The notes under the pieces are model-generated. The model was not told the origin of the DNA. It searched no databases and saw nothing but the letters and a program-made list of their open reading frames with translations. The translations under genes were made by a program, and so were the position numbers. DNA of 64,000 bases from Marinilactibacillus sp042660675 (lineage in GTDB: Bacteria; Bacillota; Bacilli; Lactobacillales; Carnobacteriaceae_A), in NCBI RefSeq assembly GCF_042660675.1, contig NZ_JBHSUL010000023.1, positions 47,625 through 111,624 of the forward strand, read 5' to 3'. Numbering within the stretch: position 1 is the stretch's first letter; every line of letters begins with the position of its first letter. Below, piece by piece: positions 26,037 through 35,153 of this stretch.

Positions 26037-26462
26037 ATGGAAAAGATTCAAATCACTCTTGCTTCAAGTCAAGAAATCGACCAGATTGAATCCAAACTCA
26101 ATGATTTCAATTTAAACCATAAACCACTACTCCAAGAAAAAGCCTTTGTCCCTTTTCAATATAGTTTAACTTTAGAGGGTGCATTAATAGGCGGCATCAT
26201 AGCTTATGCTTCTCTTTACAAGATTGGATACATAGATACGCTTTGGATCGATGAAACATACCGTGGCAAAGGATACGGACGATTATTATTGGAGGGAATT
26301 GAACAAGATCTAAAAACTTATGGTTGCCAAGTTGTTCATCTGGAGACTTTTGATTTTCAAGGTCCTTCATTTTACGAAAAATGTGGTTACCAGCGGTTTG
26401 GAGAACTAACATATCCTAATGCAAACCTAATAGAATACTATTATTCAAAAACTCTCTTCTAG
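26037..26462 (+). CDS. GNAT-family acetyltransferase
   Basis: This 141-residue GNAT protein has YIDTLWIDETYRGKGYGRLLL near residues 62-82, where RGKGYG is the acetyl-CoA loop, and HLETFDFQGPSFYEKCGYQRFG near residues 102-123. This arrangement resembles GNATs annotated as YjdJ- or Phosphinothricin-like, but the substrate is unknown. It has an AAAAGGAG site and no obvious operon partner. Confidence 0.85.
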   Translation: MEKIQITLASSQEIDQIESKLNDFNLNHKPLLQEKAFVPFQYSLTLEGALIGGIIAYASLYKIGYIDTLWIDETYRGKGYGRLLLEGIEQDLKTYGCQVVHLETFDFQGPSFYEKCGYQRFGELTYPNANLIEYYYSKTLF

Positions 26463-26541
26463 ACTAATGACCTTCTTCATAAAATGATCATGAAAATGTG
26501 TTACGATAATCAACACAAGAACTATTGAAGGAGCCGAATGT

Positions 26542-27495
26542 ATGAAAAAGAAAACGATCGCTACAGTATCAGGTGGCTTAGGCGCTGCTGTAGGTGCTTT
26601 GACACTAACCGGTAATTACTTTTACAAGACCGCTGTAGCCAACACTAAGAAATCCTTTATTGAGGAATTCGATCACGCTACCATCCATCCAGATGATCCA
26701 TGGGCGGCTGAGAAACAATGGTATAACGATGTAGAACATGAAGTAACGCATATTGTTTCTGAAGACGGGCTGACGATTTCAGGTGTTTATATTCCAGCAG
26801 CAAAACCGTCAGATAAAGTTGCTTTAATTGCCCACGGTTATAGTGGTAGCTTAAAAGATATGGCACCTTTCGCCAAATTATTTTACGACCTAGGTTTTAA
26901 CATCTTAGTTTCTGATGCAAGGGGCCATGGTTCTAGCGAAGGAAATTATATCGGATTCGGCTGGCATGAACGAAACGATTATTTAAGATGGATCAATCAA
27001 ATGATTCAACGTCACGGGGAACAGTCCGAAATTATTCTTTATGGTATCAGTATGGGCGGTGCTACTGTATTGAATGTTAGTGGAGAAAAACTGCCAGAAC
27101 AAGTTAAAGCAATCGTTGAAGATTGTGGATTTAGTTCCGTAGAAGAGGAAGTTACGCATCAGTTAAAAGATATGTACAAACTACCGAAATTCCCGCTGGT
27201 TCAAATGACCAGTCTAATAACAAAAATCCGTGCTGGCTACTGGTTTGAAGAAGCTAGCTCACTCGAACAAGTGAAAAAGAATCAAACACCTACGTTATTT
27301 ATTCATGGAGACGCTGACCATTTTGTTCCAACTTGGATGGTTTATAAGCTTTATGAAGCAAATGCTTCACCTAAAGAACTTTACATCGTTCCCGGTGCAG
27401 AGCATGCGTATGCGTATGTAACAGATAAGGAAACCTACCGTAGTAGAGTATCTCACTTTTTAAAGAATTATGTAACACTAGACCATACGTTGTAA
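26542..27495 (+). CDS. Alpha/beta hydrolase with N-terminal membrane anchor
   Basis: This 317-residue protein starts with a hydrophobic stretch (about residues 7-30) that is probably a signal anchor, then an alpha/beta hydrolase. The nucleophile is in YGISMGGATV near residue 175, the acid in HGDADHFVP near residue 255 and the histidine in GAEHAYAY near residue 291; the oxyanion motif is AHGYSGS. It resembles YfhR/Bem46-type cell-envelope serine hydrolases. The substrate is unknown. It has its own terminator. Confidence 0.85.
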   Translation: MKKKTIATVSGGLGAAVGALTLTGNYFYKTAVANTKKSFIEEFDHATIHPDDPWAAEKQWYNDVEHEVTHIVSEDGLTISGVYIPAAKPSDKVALIAHGYSGSLKDMAPFAKLFYDLGFNILVSDARGHGSSEGNYIGFGWHERNDYLRWINQMIQRHGEQSEIILYGISMGGATVLNVSGEKLPEQVKAIVEDCGFSSVEEEVTHQLKDMYKLPKFPLVQMTSLITKIRAGYWFEEASSLEQVKKNQTPTLFIHGDADHFVPTWMVYKLYEANASPKELYIVPGAEHAYAYVTDKETYRSRVSHFLKNYVTLDHTL

Positions 27496-27499
27496 TCAA

Positions 27500-27546
27500 G
27501 AAAAGATACTTACACAGAGAAACAGCTTCTGGTAAGTATCTTTTTA
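27500..27546 (+). terminator. Terminator of the alpha/beta hydrolase gene
   Basis: A 12-base stem (27502-27513 with 27532-27543) followed by TTTTTATT. Confidence 0.85.
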
Positions 27547-27556
27547 TTCGTCTATT

Positions 27557-28552
27557 TTATTGATCCGGCCATTGATGATGATCGATTTGTATAGCACCCA
27601 TCAATTGTTTTCTACGATCTTCTTGATTTACTAGCAACTCCTCAAAATCCTGAGCAGATATCAGCGGTACATCCTTTTCAATTAAAGGATGTATATCAGG
27701 AACCGGTGGTGCAGTCTCAGAAGGAGTGACAACCGCCTCAGTCAGGCTTTCCAAATACGTCGTTATACTCGATTTTGTACTTTGAATCAGTAAAAAATTC
27801 GTTTTATTTTCTTCTGCTAGTCCATTTTTTAAAATCGTAAGCGTTTCGTCCAATATGGCAATCGCTACGGAAGCAGACTCCTTTGGATTACTACTATGGT
27901 AGAAGTGGAGTAAAGGATACGCATGATGTTGTTGCGTTAACTGACTGATCTTAGAAGAAACATCCACTAGTACTAGATCAATATTATGGAAGTCCTCACC
28001 ATTCCAAATATTATCGATCACTTCTGTGCTTCTATTTCCAAGACTTGTTATGCTCATCGCAAGCGAGCGCTTTTGAACAACAGCATCTATAACTGAAATA
28101 ATATAAGAAGCACATAACGTCAAAAATAGAATGCCTACACCTGAATTTAAAGTTGTCACGATTTGCCAAAATCCTGCTTTTGGTGCGTAATCTCCAAGAC
28201 CGAGTGTGAACAGTGTAAATCCAGTGAAATAAACGCGTTCATACCAAACGATTGTACTTTCTGGGCTTGAAGTATTGCTTATTGACGTAGGGTCTCCTGA
28301 AAAAAATAATGAAAAACCCACCCAAATTAAAAAGGACCATAAAAACAATGTACTCACCAATGTTACTGGACCGACAAAGTCATAAAACTTATTTTTTATA
28401 TTCCCTAATCGATTAAAAAGTTTCCAAATCATTTCTGCTAACCTTTTGGAAAGTGGACCTGCTCCGCCATCAACCCAAAGCGTCGTCCAGATCAAGTCTA
28501 GAATCGTCAGTCCGATCACTGTAATCCCTGAAATATAAAAAAACCAATTCAT
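27557..28552 (-). CDS. Two-pore-helix potassium channel-like protein
   Basis: This protein of about 331 residues has membrane helices near residues 5-25, 60-80 and 120-145, and a pore loop FTLFTLGLGDYAP with a TxGxGD-type selectivity filter near residue 110. The cytoplasmic C-terminal half (about 180 residues) does not show the GxGxxG of a RCK/TrkA-N domain, so the regulatory part is unusual or unrelated. It is an ion channel with potassium as the likely ion. The ATG at 28552 follows AGGTGG by 8 bases; a GTG four codons earlier overlaps that site. Confidence 0.8.
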   Translation of the reverse strand: MNWFFYISGITVIGLTILDLIWTTLWVDGGAGPLSKRLAEMIWKLFNRLGNIKNKFYDFVGPVTLVSTLFLWSFLIWVGFSLFFSGDPTSISNTSSPESTIVWYERVYFTGFTLFTLGLGDYAPKAGFWQIVTTLNSGVGILFLTLCASYIISVIDAVVQKRSLAMSITSLGNRSTEVIDNIWNGEDFHNIDLVLVDVSSKISQLTQQHHAYPLLHFYHSSNPKESASVAIAILDETLTILKNGLAEENKTNFLLIQSTKSSITTYLESLTEAVVTPSETAPPVPDIHPLIEKDVPLISAQDFEELLVNQEDRRKQLMGAIQIDHHQWPDQ

Positions 28553-28636
28553 ACTGATTGCCACCTATCCTATAAGTTTTATCACACTTCTATCATAATT
28601 GGATTAGATGTATTCTCCAAGTAGGACGAACTTGAA

Positions 28637-30178
28637 TCAATCATTTATATACACATTGACCTTGTTCCTTCCTGTTTCCTTTGCTTGATACAAGGCCTTG
28701 TCTGCTTTATTTAAAAGATCCGAGACCGTCTCTCCTATTTCTTTGATAGACTCTACCACACCTAGACTTAGCGTTACGCTAAGTTCACCTTCTGACGTAA
28801 TCAACGGTGTACGTTCAACCGCTACTCGGATACGATTCGCTAGCCTCTCAGCTTGCACTTGAGGACAATTTTTGATTGCAAAAACAAATTCTTCCCCACC
28901 ATACCGAGCGAAAAGCTCTTCATTCACTAAATAACTCTGGCAAATTCTAACAACATGCTCCAACAAACGGTCTCCCATATGGTGACCATATACATCATTC
29001 ACTTTCTTAAAATAATCCACATCCATAATCATCACAGAAAAGGGCGTCTGTTCTAGAACAGACTGTTCATACTCCAGTTCACACTGCTTCAAAAAAGCAC
29101 GTCGATTATAAATCTGAGTCAAATCATCGTAATAAGCTTGTTGTTCCAGAAGGCTCTGAAGCTTTTTGACTTCTGTGATATCCGTAAACATGATTAAAAA
29201 ACCGTCTATATTGTGAGAATTGTCCAATAAGGATAAACGTACTTGATAGACTCTTTCCTCATTTAATTGAGTTTTAATTTCTGCCATACCAATCTTCATA
29301 TCAAAAGATACATCAAATAAGACTTCCCAAATTTCTTGAATATCCGACCCAATCAGTGACCGATTGACTTGCGTAAAGTGTCTTCTACAAGCCTGGTTGA
29401 TTTCAACTAACCTTAAAGACTCATCCAATACCATGACGGCATCATTGATACTATTGAATATTACATCTTTAGCCACTGGCATGAGACTGAATAATCTTGA
29501 AGAATTGATAGCCCAGAAATAAAGCACTGTTGAAATCCACATCACCATAGGTACAGGATCAATCCCTTCAGGAGTTAAGCCGATTAAATAAACAAAAGCG
29601 GTCGTCATCGGTAGAAATTGTCCAAAAACAAGTGCCAGAATTTGCGGACGATACTGCTTAGACATTTCCCTATATCTAGATGCTAATAGTAAGAAGCCTG
29701 TAAGCATACACGCAAAGGTGAGAATCCCTTGTAAGAGATACCAAAAACCAATCTCTTGATAAAAAAAAGGTGCCCCTAATGTCGGATGGATCTCAAATAC
29801 TCTGTAATATAGATGATGAAGATCATTGGTCGCTACTAGTACCGTTGTTAAAACCGGAATAATAAGTAAGCCAACGATCTGCTTCTTTTTAATCTTGAAT
29901 CCCAGGTATCTCATAATAAATAAAAGGCCTAACGGTGAAGCATAAGGTAAACCGAAATACATAAAAATCGTCCAGAACTTCAACTCGGCAAGATTTGTAG
30001 AAAGCATGCCAAAAGCGGCACCCAGACAGTAAATGACGATTGTACCTATATAAGGCAGAAAATAAGAAGATATGGTTTTATACAGATGTCTTTTACGAAA
30101 AATATATACGAATAGATATAAATTCAAAACACCAGATGTTGCAATAACAGATATGTAAGCTAATAGTTGTCCGTGCAT
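28637..30178 (-). CDS. Diguanylate cyclase with 7TM sensor and PAS domain
   Basis: This 513-residue protein has about seven N-terminal membrane helices (residues 5-215, resembling the histidine-kinase 7TM sensor module), a PAS-like domain (about 235-340) and a GGDEF domain (about 345-510). The active site reads ARYGGEEFVF, an intact GGEEF, and DVDYFKKVND and HHMGDRLL are also present. It probably makes cyclic di-GMP in response to an external signal. An RxxD inhibitory site was not clear to me. No EAL or PilZ gene is present in the window. Confidence 0.88.
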   Translation of the reverse strand: MHGQLLAYISVIATSGVLNLYLFVYIFRKRHLYKTISSYFLPYIGTIVIYCLGAAFGMLSTNLAELKFWTIFMYFGLPYASPLGLLFIMRYLGFKIKKKQIVGLLIIPVLTTVLVATNDLHHLYYRVFEIHPTLGAPFFYQEIGFWYLLQGILTFACMLTGFLLLASRYREMSKQYRPQILALVFGQFLPMTTAFVYLIGLTPEGIDPVPMVMWISTVLYFWAINSSRLFSLMPVAKDVIFNSINDAVMVLDESLRLVEINQACRRHFTQVNRSLIGSDIQEIWEVLFDVSFDMKIGMAEIKTQLNEERVYQVRLSLLDNSHNIDGFLIMFTDITEVKKLQSLLEQQAYYDDLTQIYNRRAFLKQCELEYEQSVLEQTPFSVMIMDVDYFKKVNDVYGHHMGDRLLEHVVRICQSYLVNEELFARYGGEEFVFAIKNCPQVQAERLANRIRVAVERTPLITSEGELSVTLSLGVVESIKEIGETVSDLLNKADKALYQAKETGRNKVNVYIND

Positions 30179-30274
30179 ATTTATGTACCTCTATACTCTG
30201 TTTTTATTTTACTATAGCATAGTTATCTCAGCTTCTAACGAAACGCATTAAGAACAATTTATGACAAATCATTA

Positions 30275-30322
30275 AAATAGACAGATAACTCATTTAATCT
30301 TGAGTTATCTGTCTATTTTTTT
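30275..30322 (-). terminator. Terminator of the betaine-type binding protein gene
   Basis: A perfect 18-base stem (30275-30292 with 30301-30318). On the minus strand it is followed by TTAATG and on the plus strand by TTTTAAG. It sits just beyond the stop of the binding-protein gene. Confidence 0.8.
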
Positions 30323-30337
30323 AAGTGTTACATCTAT

Positions 30338-31237
30338 TTAGTCCATATTAGGGATGTCTTCGATAGAATCAATATCCATATACGTAGGAACGGCTAATCC
30401 ACTACGGGCTCCTTCTAAGTTTGCCCCTAAATCATTGATGTCTTCTCCATACTCTTCCATAAAGGCGCCATGTGAACCAGGTAGCCAAGGTGCTAAACTC
30501 ACATCCCCTTCACCTGCTGCAATAGCACTGAACATAATGGCAGGATCAACACTAGAAATCGTTGTATTGAATCCGTGCTGATCTAGTACAACTTTCATGA
30601 CGTTTGCTGAAGCACGTTCCGTATCCCAAGGTGTCGAAACGAGTTCAACGGTTTCTCCATTTCCTCTTTCTGCTCCGGATACCCATCCTTCAACTTTGCT
30701 TGCATTGTCTTCTACCCATTGCGCTGCAACTTCTTCAAAAGGTGTTTCTCTTGCACCTAACATGACATCTTGCATATCTTCAACTTCCCAGTTGAATTGT
30801 TCTATAATTTTGTAAGCTTCTGGCATCTCTTCTTTGAAGCCCATTCTTGTAATGGTATGAATACTTTCGGTTTCTCCAAAAGTCAGTTCTGGATCATCTA
30901 GAAATTTGATATCGTACTCTTCAAATTTCCAGTGCGGTGCCCAAGCCGTGACAATAATTGGCTCTTCATTTCGGATGGCTTGGTCCAGTTCTGTTAGCAT
31001 TCCAGCAGCAGAACTTTCCTGTAAATTCCAGCCATTCAAATTGTCATATGTCTCTATAGTATCTTTAGCCATTTGAGTTAAGCCAGCTCCTGGTTCTGTC
31101 CCAGTAATCGTGTAATCGAGCGCTTCTCCTAAATGGGTTTCGCCTGTATTCTCTGCTCCTTCTCCAGTACTACATCCTGCAAGTAGCAAAGCCCCTGATA
31201 CAATTGACAGTGTTCCTATAGATTTTTGATAAAACAT
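30338..31237 (-). CDS. Glycine betaine/proline-type substrate-binding lipoprotein (OpuAC/ProX-like)
   Basis: This 299-residue protein starts with a lipoprotein signal ending LLLAGCS, then an OpuAC domain. The conserved pieces are EPIIVTAWAPHWKF near residue 90, where aromatic residues form the ligand box, and a repeat-like second half with VSLAPWLPGSH. It would capture quaternary amines such as glycine betaine. No ATPase or permease gene is adjacent, so it must serve a transporter encoded elsewhere. The ATG at 31237 has GAGGAG 5 bases upstream; a TTG 15 bases earlier overlaps that site. A good terminator follows. Confidence 0.85.
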   Translation of the reverse strand: MFYQKSIGTLSIVSGALLLAGCSTGEGAENTGETHLGEALDYTITGTEPGAGLTQMAKDTIETYDNLNGWNLQESSAAGMLTELDQAIRNEEPIIVTAWAPHWKFEEYDIKFLDDPELTFGETESIHTITRMGFKEEMPEAYKIIEQFNWEVEDMQDVMLGARETPFEEVAAQWVEDNASKVEGWVSGAERGNGETVELVSTPWDTERASANVMKVVLDQHGFNTTISSVDPAIMFSAIAAGEGDVSLAPWLPGSHGAFMEEYGEDINDLGANLEGARSGLAVPTYMDIDSIEDIPNMD

Positions 31238-31454
31238 GCTTCTCCTCCTCAAAAGTTAGTCCGTTAAAGATCGTTTTTAAAAAGAAGTGGTATGTATTTT
31301 TGCTCAATTTATTTTCCTAAAATCAAAAATTGAACAACGCACTCCTTTTTCATCTTCAATAGACTCCACTAATTATGTTAACATAACCTGGAAAAGGAAG
31401 CAAAAAAGCCCAGTATTCCAACATTCTTTTGAATAATCTTAACTATTATATACA

Positions 31455-31486
31455 AAAAGTAGTTTCCCGAGAGGAAACTACTTTCG
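31455..31486 (-). terminator. Terminator of the racemase-LysR operon
   Basis: A 12-base perfect stem (31456-31467 with 31473-31484) is followed on the minus strand by a TTTTTG run, shortly after the LysR stop. Confidence 0.85.
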
Positions 31487-31501
31487 ACTTGTTCATCCTA
31501 T

Positions 31502-32404
31502 TTAAATAGATGCATATTCATTTTTAAAATAGGTCTCGCACAATTCAATGAATTTTTGTACATCTTCTCGCTGATTCCTTTTCCGTTTACCTATCCCACA
31601 TACTGCACTAAAATAGGTGGTTTCTAAATCAACGGCTTTGAATTTGTCTGTTTTTTCCAACACTTTTTTTCCTGCCCAAGAAATTCCTTTATTTAATTGT
31701 ATCGCTAATGTGAGTTCATCTATACTATCCACATAAGATACCGTTTTTAACTCGATTTTCTTTTCTCTGATTATCTGTTTAAACTCCGTAAAATAATCAG
31801 GACCCGCTTTTTGTGATAGGGAAACTATTGGGTAATTTCCTAATTCTTCCAAAGCAACCGTTTCTTGTTTTCCTAATGGATGATTTGGGGAACAAAGAAT
31901 ACAAATATCTGATCGAATCAACGGTGTAACTTCAATCGTTGACTGCGCAGATAATTCATCCAGCCTACCAAATACAGCATCTAATTCTCCGGTCTCGAGT
32001 TGTCGCATACAAGACTTAAAATTGCCTTTAGTCACCTTGATGATTTTTTCTGGAAAACGCTCTTCATGAAAAGCAATGATACTAGGTAAATGCTTTGATT
32101 CCAGTGGTCCAGTTATGCCGATATGTATCATCTGACCTTCTATACGGGAAACAGTCTGAAGATCCAATATCATATCGGCTTCTCTTTCTAATGTTTCTTT
32201 CCAAAAGGTATAAAATAATTCACCTGCTTTGGTTAACTTTGGCTTATAAAAGCTTCGGTCAAACAGTTGGACAGATAAGTCACTTTCAAGAAAAGCAATT
32301 TGCTGACTGATTGCAGACTGTGTAATCAGATGCGCTTTTCCAGCTGCAGAAAAAGAACCTTCTTCGACAATACCTATAAAATATAGGACTCTTTTATCTA
32401 ACAT
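31502..32404 (-). CDS. LysR-family transcription regulator
   Basis: This 300-residue protein has the LysR layout: winged helix-turn-helix in the first 65 residues (VEEGSFSAAGKAHLITQSAISQQI) and an effector-binding domain in the rest. It lies 12 bases after an Asp/Glu racemase gene, so they are co-transcribed. LysR proteins usually control a neighbouring target, here plausibly the racemase operon itself. The ligand is unknown. The upstream divergent region is not obviously an operator. Confidence 0.88.
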   Translation of the reverse strand: MLDKRVLYFIGIVEEGSFSAAGKAHLITQSAISQQIAFLESDLSVQLFDRSFYKPKLTKAGELFYTFWKETLEREADMILDLQTVSRIEGQMIHIGITGPLESKHLPSIIAFHEERFPEKIIKVTKGNFKSCMRQLETGELDAVFGRLDELSAQSTIEVTPLIRSDICILCSPNHPLGKQETVALEELGNYPIVSLSQKAGPDYFTEFKQIIREKKIELKTVSYVDSIDELTLAIQLNKGISWAGKKVLEKTDKFKAVDLETTYFSAVCGIGKRKRNQREDVQKFIELCETYFKNEYASI

Positions 32405-32416
32405 AACGCACCTTCC

Positions 32417-33109
32417 TTACTCGTTTAGTGACCAGTTGACTGCCTCATTTGCATGGATACTAGTTGTATCAAATACAGCTAGTATAGAGTCTTCTGGTTT
32501 AATCAGCAACCCAATTTCTGTGCATCCAAGGATAACCCCTTCAGCATCCATTGTTTTTAACTGTTCGATGGTTTCTTTGAAATAAGTTCTAGACGTGTCT
32601 GTGACTTTCCCAAGACAGAGTTCATCAAAAACAATCTCATTGATCTTACTTCTCTTATCTTCGGTTGGCACGATTACTTTAATTCCATTCTGCTCAATTC
32701 TTGATTTATAAAAATCCTGTTCCATCGTATAGTTTGTTCCAAGTAAGCCAACCGTTTTGATATCGGCTTTCTTTAACTCCTGCGCGGTAGCGTCCGCAAT
32801 ATGTAAAACGGGTATTGTTATTTTTTCTTGAATTGCTTCAATAACTTTATGCATCGTATTTGTGCAGATCACAATAAAATCTGCCCCTGCTTTTTCTAAA
32901 GAGCTTGCTGCTTCTCCAAGGCGTTTACCCGCTTTTTCCCACTCACCAGATTGTTGGTAATGTTCAATTTCTTCAAAATCAACACTGTATAGTATGCATT
33001 CTGCCGAGTGTAGCCCACCAAGCTGTTCTTTCACTTTCTTGTTAATCAATCTATAGTATTCACTGGAAGACTCCCAGCTCATACCACCTATCAAACCGAT
33101 TCTCTTCAT
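32417..33109 (-). CDS. Aspartate/glutamate racemase family protein
   Basis: This 230-residue protein has both catalytic cysteines of the cofactor-independent racemases, in IVICTNTMHK near residue 82 and VILGCTEIGL near residue 193, and the GLIGGMSWESSSEYY start typical of the aspartate racemase branch. It probably interconverts L- and D-forms of Asp or Glu, or a related acid. The AGGAGG site is strong. It is upstream of and co-transcribed with the LysR gene. Confidence 0.88.
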   Translation of the reverse strand: MKRIGLIGGMSWESSSEYYRLINKKVKEQLGGLHSAECILYSVDFEEIEHYQQSGEWEKAGKRLGEAASSLEKAGADFIVICTNTMHKVIEAIQEKITIPVLHIADATAQELKKADIKTVGLLGTNYTMEQDFYKSRIEQNGIKVIVPTEDKRSKINEIVFDELCLGKVTDTSRTYFKETIEQLKTMDAEGVILGCTEIGLLIKPEDSILAVFDTTSIHANEAVNWSLNE

Positions 33110-33181
33110 TTTTCAAGCCTCCTAAAAAATTGAAACTGTTTTCTTTTACTCATTCTACTTTAAAACTATTTAAATATAAAC

Positions 33182-33225
33182 AAAAAGATGAACTCTTCTA
33201 AAGGTCAAGAAGAGTTCATCTTTTT
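33182..33225 (-). terminator. Terminator of the PTS-aldolase-kinase operon
   Basis: An 18-base stem (33182-33199 with 33208-33225) overlaps the kinase stop codon and is followed by TTTTTG on the minus strand. Confidence 0.9.
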
Positions 33226-33841
33226 ATCTGTCGTTCATGATCTTGTTTTGTAGTGTTTGCTTAAGTTTTGAGTAATCTACTTTCGAATAGTCTGTGACAT
33301 CTATTTCGAAAAGTTCCCCTAATTGGAAATCATTATATTTTCTAGACTCTATAATTTGTTTGAATCCTGCTTTAGTGATTAACTGATCTGCTGTCGACCG
33401 GTCTTCTAGCTCATCCCCATAATGGTAATGTGACTGGATGTGACTCAAATGTCTTGAAGGTTCAATGTCTCTTTTCTTTCTTCTTTCCCAGAGAACGTCG
33501 AAATCCGCGACTAGTCTAATTGTAATTACCTTGTATCCATGCTGGGTTGAGAGTTCTGAAAGTCTCCCTTTCTGTTTTTCGCTGAACGGATATTCTGAAA
33601 GAATGACCTTTTTACCAATCTTCATGTAAAGATTGAGTACCCCATAATAAAAGTCCCAGACTTCCGTTTCAAGCGTAGCTTTTTCATCAAGATCATTGAA
33701 TCCTACTGCGTCTGCAATAATTTCTTTGCCTTCGTCTGGTGTGATCACAAACATATCCGGTAACACTTGTTTTAATTCTTCTACTAGATAGGATTTTCCT
33801 GTTGCTGGACTCCCTGCTAAAAGAATCAAGTACTTCTCCAT
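33224..33841 (-). CDS. P-loop kinase-like protein
   Basis: This protein of about 205 residues has a Walker A motif, LLAGSPATGKSYLVEEL, and resembles zeta-toxin or small-molecule kinases. RRKKRDIEPSRHLS near residue 125 is basic and may be the lid. It is the last gene of a PTS-linked operon. The ATG at 33841 lies directly after the aldolase stop (TAAaATG), so translation is coupled. A longer frame from 33874 would overlap the aldolase gene and is rejected. The substrate is unknown; a sugar or sugar-phosphate kinase in the same pathway as the aldolase is possible. Confidence 0.75.
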   Translation of the reverse strand: MEKYLILLAGSPATGKSYLVEELKQVLPDMFVITPDEGKEIIADAVGFNDLDEKATLETEVWDFYYGVLNLYMKIGKKVILSEYPFSEKQKGRLSELSTQHGYKVITIRLVADFDVLWERRKKRDIEPSRHLSHIQSHYHYGDELEDRSTADQLITKAGFKQIIESRKYNDFQLGELFEIDVTDYSKVDYSKLKQTLQNKIMNDR

Positions 33842-33842
33842 T

Positions 33843-34709
33843 TTACTGGGCAACTTTGATTGGACTATCCACATTCATGAACAATCCGATTTTGTGTTTG
33901 ATGATTTCTTTTACAGCTAAATTAGCAGGAATCACATTGTGACGAAGAGATTTATTGACGGGTGTATCTGCAAAGCAGGCTTTCGCTTCTTTTGTCCAAT
34001 TGACAAGTAGTTCTGTCCCAACATTGAACTTACGGATTCCGTTGTTAATCAGATCTGGATAATCTTCTTCTTTTACACCTGTTCCGCCGTGAACCACTAA
34101 AGGAATATCTGTTACTTTATGAATCTCTTTTAATAATGGAATATTAACATCCGTTTTAGATTTGAACTGGCCGTGATTTGTCCCGATTGCAATGGCTAGA
34201 GCGTCGACACCTGTTTCTTTTACAAATTCCACTACATCTTCTGGACTTGTGTAGACTCGATCAGACTCTTCGACATGAATCCCTTCTTCCGTTCCACCGA
34301 TTGTACCCAGTTCCCCTTCTACAGAGGCGCCATGTTTGTGTGCATATTGTACAACAGCTCTTGTTTTAGCAATATTTTCTTTGAACGGTAATTGAGAACC
34401 ATCGTACATTACTGAAGTGTAGCCACTATCGATAGCTTCTTTAATGTCATCAAAATCCTGTGCGTGGTCTAAATGCAGCGCAACGTCGACCATTTCGTCT
34501 TCAGCCAGCTGTCTTGCAACAGCGACCATTACTTTGAAACCAATATATCTTGCTGTAGCAATCGACGTTTGAATAATAATCGGTGACCCCATTTCTTTTG
34601 CAGCTCGAATCATTTCTGGCATCATTTCCAAGTTATGTGCGTTAAAAGCACCAATTGTCATATTCAGGTTTTCCGCAGTTTGTGTTACGTTTTTTAAAGT
34701 TGTATACAT
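33843..34709 (-). CDS. Class II fructose-bisphosphate/tagatose-type aldolase
   Basis: This 288-residue class II aldolase has AHNLEM at the start (IGAFNAHN), the zinc histidines in VALHLDHAQD near residue 82, EGELGTIGG near residue 133, AIGTNHGQF near residue 175 and HGGTG near residue 208. The glutamate and histidine sites for zinc are all present. In a PTS operon it probably cleaves a ketose bisphosphate derived from the imported sugar. The actual sugar cannot be told from sequence. Confidence 0.9.
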   Translation of the reverse strand: MYTTLKNVTQTAENLNMTIGAFNAHNLEMMPEMIRAAKEMGSPIIIQTSIATARYIGFKVMVAVARQLAEDEMVDVALHLDHAQDFDDIKEAIDSGYTSVMYDGSQLPFKENIAKTRAVVQYAHKHGASVEGELGTIGGTEEGIHVEESDRVYTSPEDVVEFVKETGVDALAIAIGTNHGQFKSKTDVNIPLLKEIHKVTDIPLVVHGGTGVKEEDYPDLINNGIRKFNVGTELLVNWTKEAKACFADTPVNKSLRHNVIPANLAVKEIIKHKIGLFMNVDSPIKVAQ

Positions 34710-34725
34710 TCTATTCTCTCCCTTT

Positions 34726-35139
34726 TTATCTAGATGTCGTTACTTTTTTAGCAATTTGTCTCATATCATCCATTTTGTTCATGTAGTAATCAATTCCTTT
34801 ATCATCTCCATTACGAGCAGATTCTGCTCGTTTAGCGTTGTATAAATTCATCAACTTTTTATACCCATCCCCGATGGATAGTTTGTATTCCAGACTTTTT
34901 TCCAATGAGGTAATGGCTTCTTCGTTCTGAGTTAATTCTGCTTGCTTCAAACCTATTTTTTCATACAATTTTGCTTTGGTTTCTTTGTCAGAATCGTCTG
35001 TAGCTTCCGCTTGAGTCCTTAATGCTTCCACTTCTTTTAGTAGTGTTACTTTTTGTTCTTCTGTAAGAGTTGGTTCCGGTTCTTTCGCCGGAGACGTCGG
35101 TTTCTGCTTACCTTTGTTTTTAAATAGTCCGAACATCAT
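34726..35139 (-). CDS. Small TPR/coiled-coil-like protein in the PTS operon
   Basis: This 137-residue protein has a Lys/Pro-rich start (KNKGKQKPTSPAKEP) and then a predicted helical region, ALRTQAEATDD through EAITSLEKSLEYKLSIGD, resembling tetratricopeptide-like helices. There is no signal peptide or transmembrane segment. It sits between the IIC and aldolase genes, spaced by 14 and 16 bases. I do not recognise a function; its place suggests an accessory to the transporter or enzyme. Confidence 0.7.
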   Translation of the reverse strand: MMFGLFKNKGKQKPTSPAKEPEPTLTEEQKVTLLKEVEALRTQAEATDDSDKETKAKLYEKIGLKQAELTQNEEAITSLEKSLEYKLSIGDGYKKLMNLYNAKRAESARNGDDKGIDYYMNKMDDMRQIAKKVTTSR

Positions 35140-35153
35140 CGTTCCTCCTTAGT

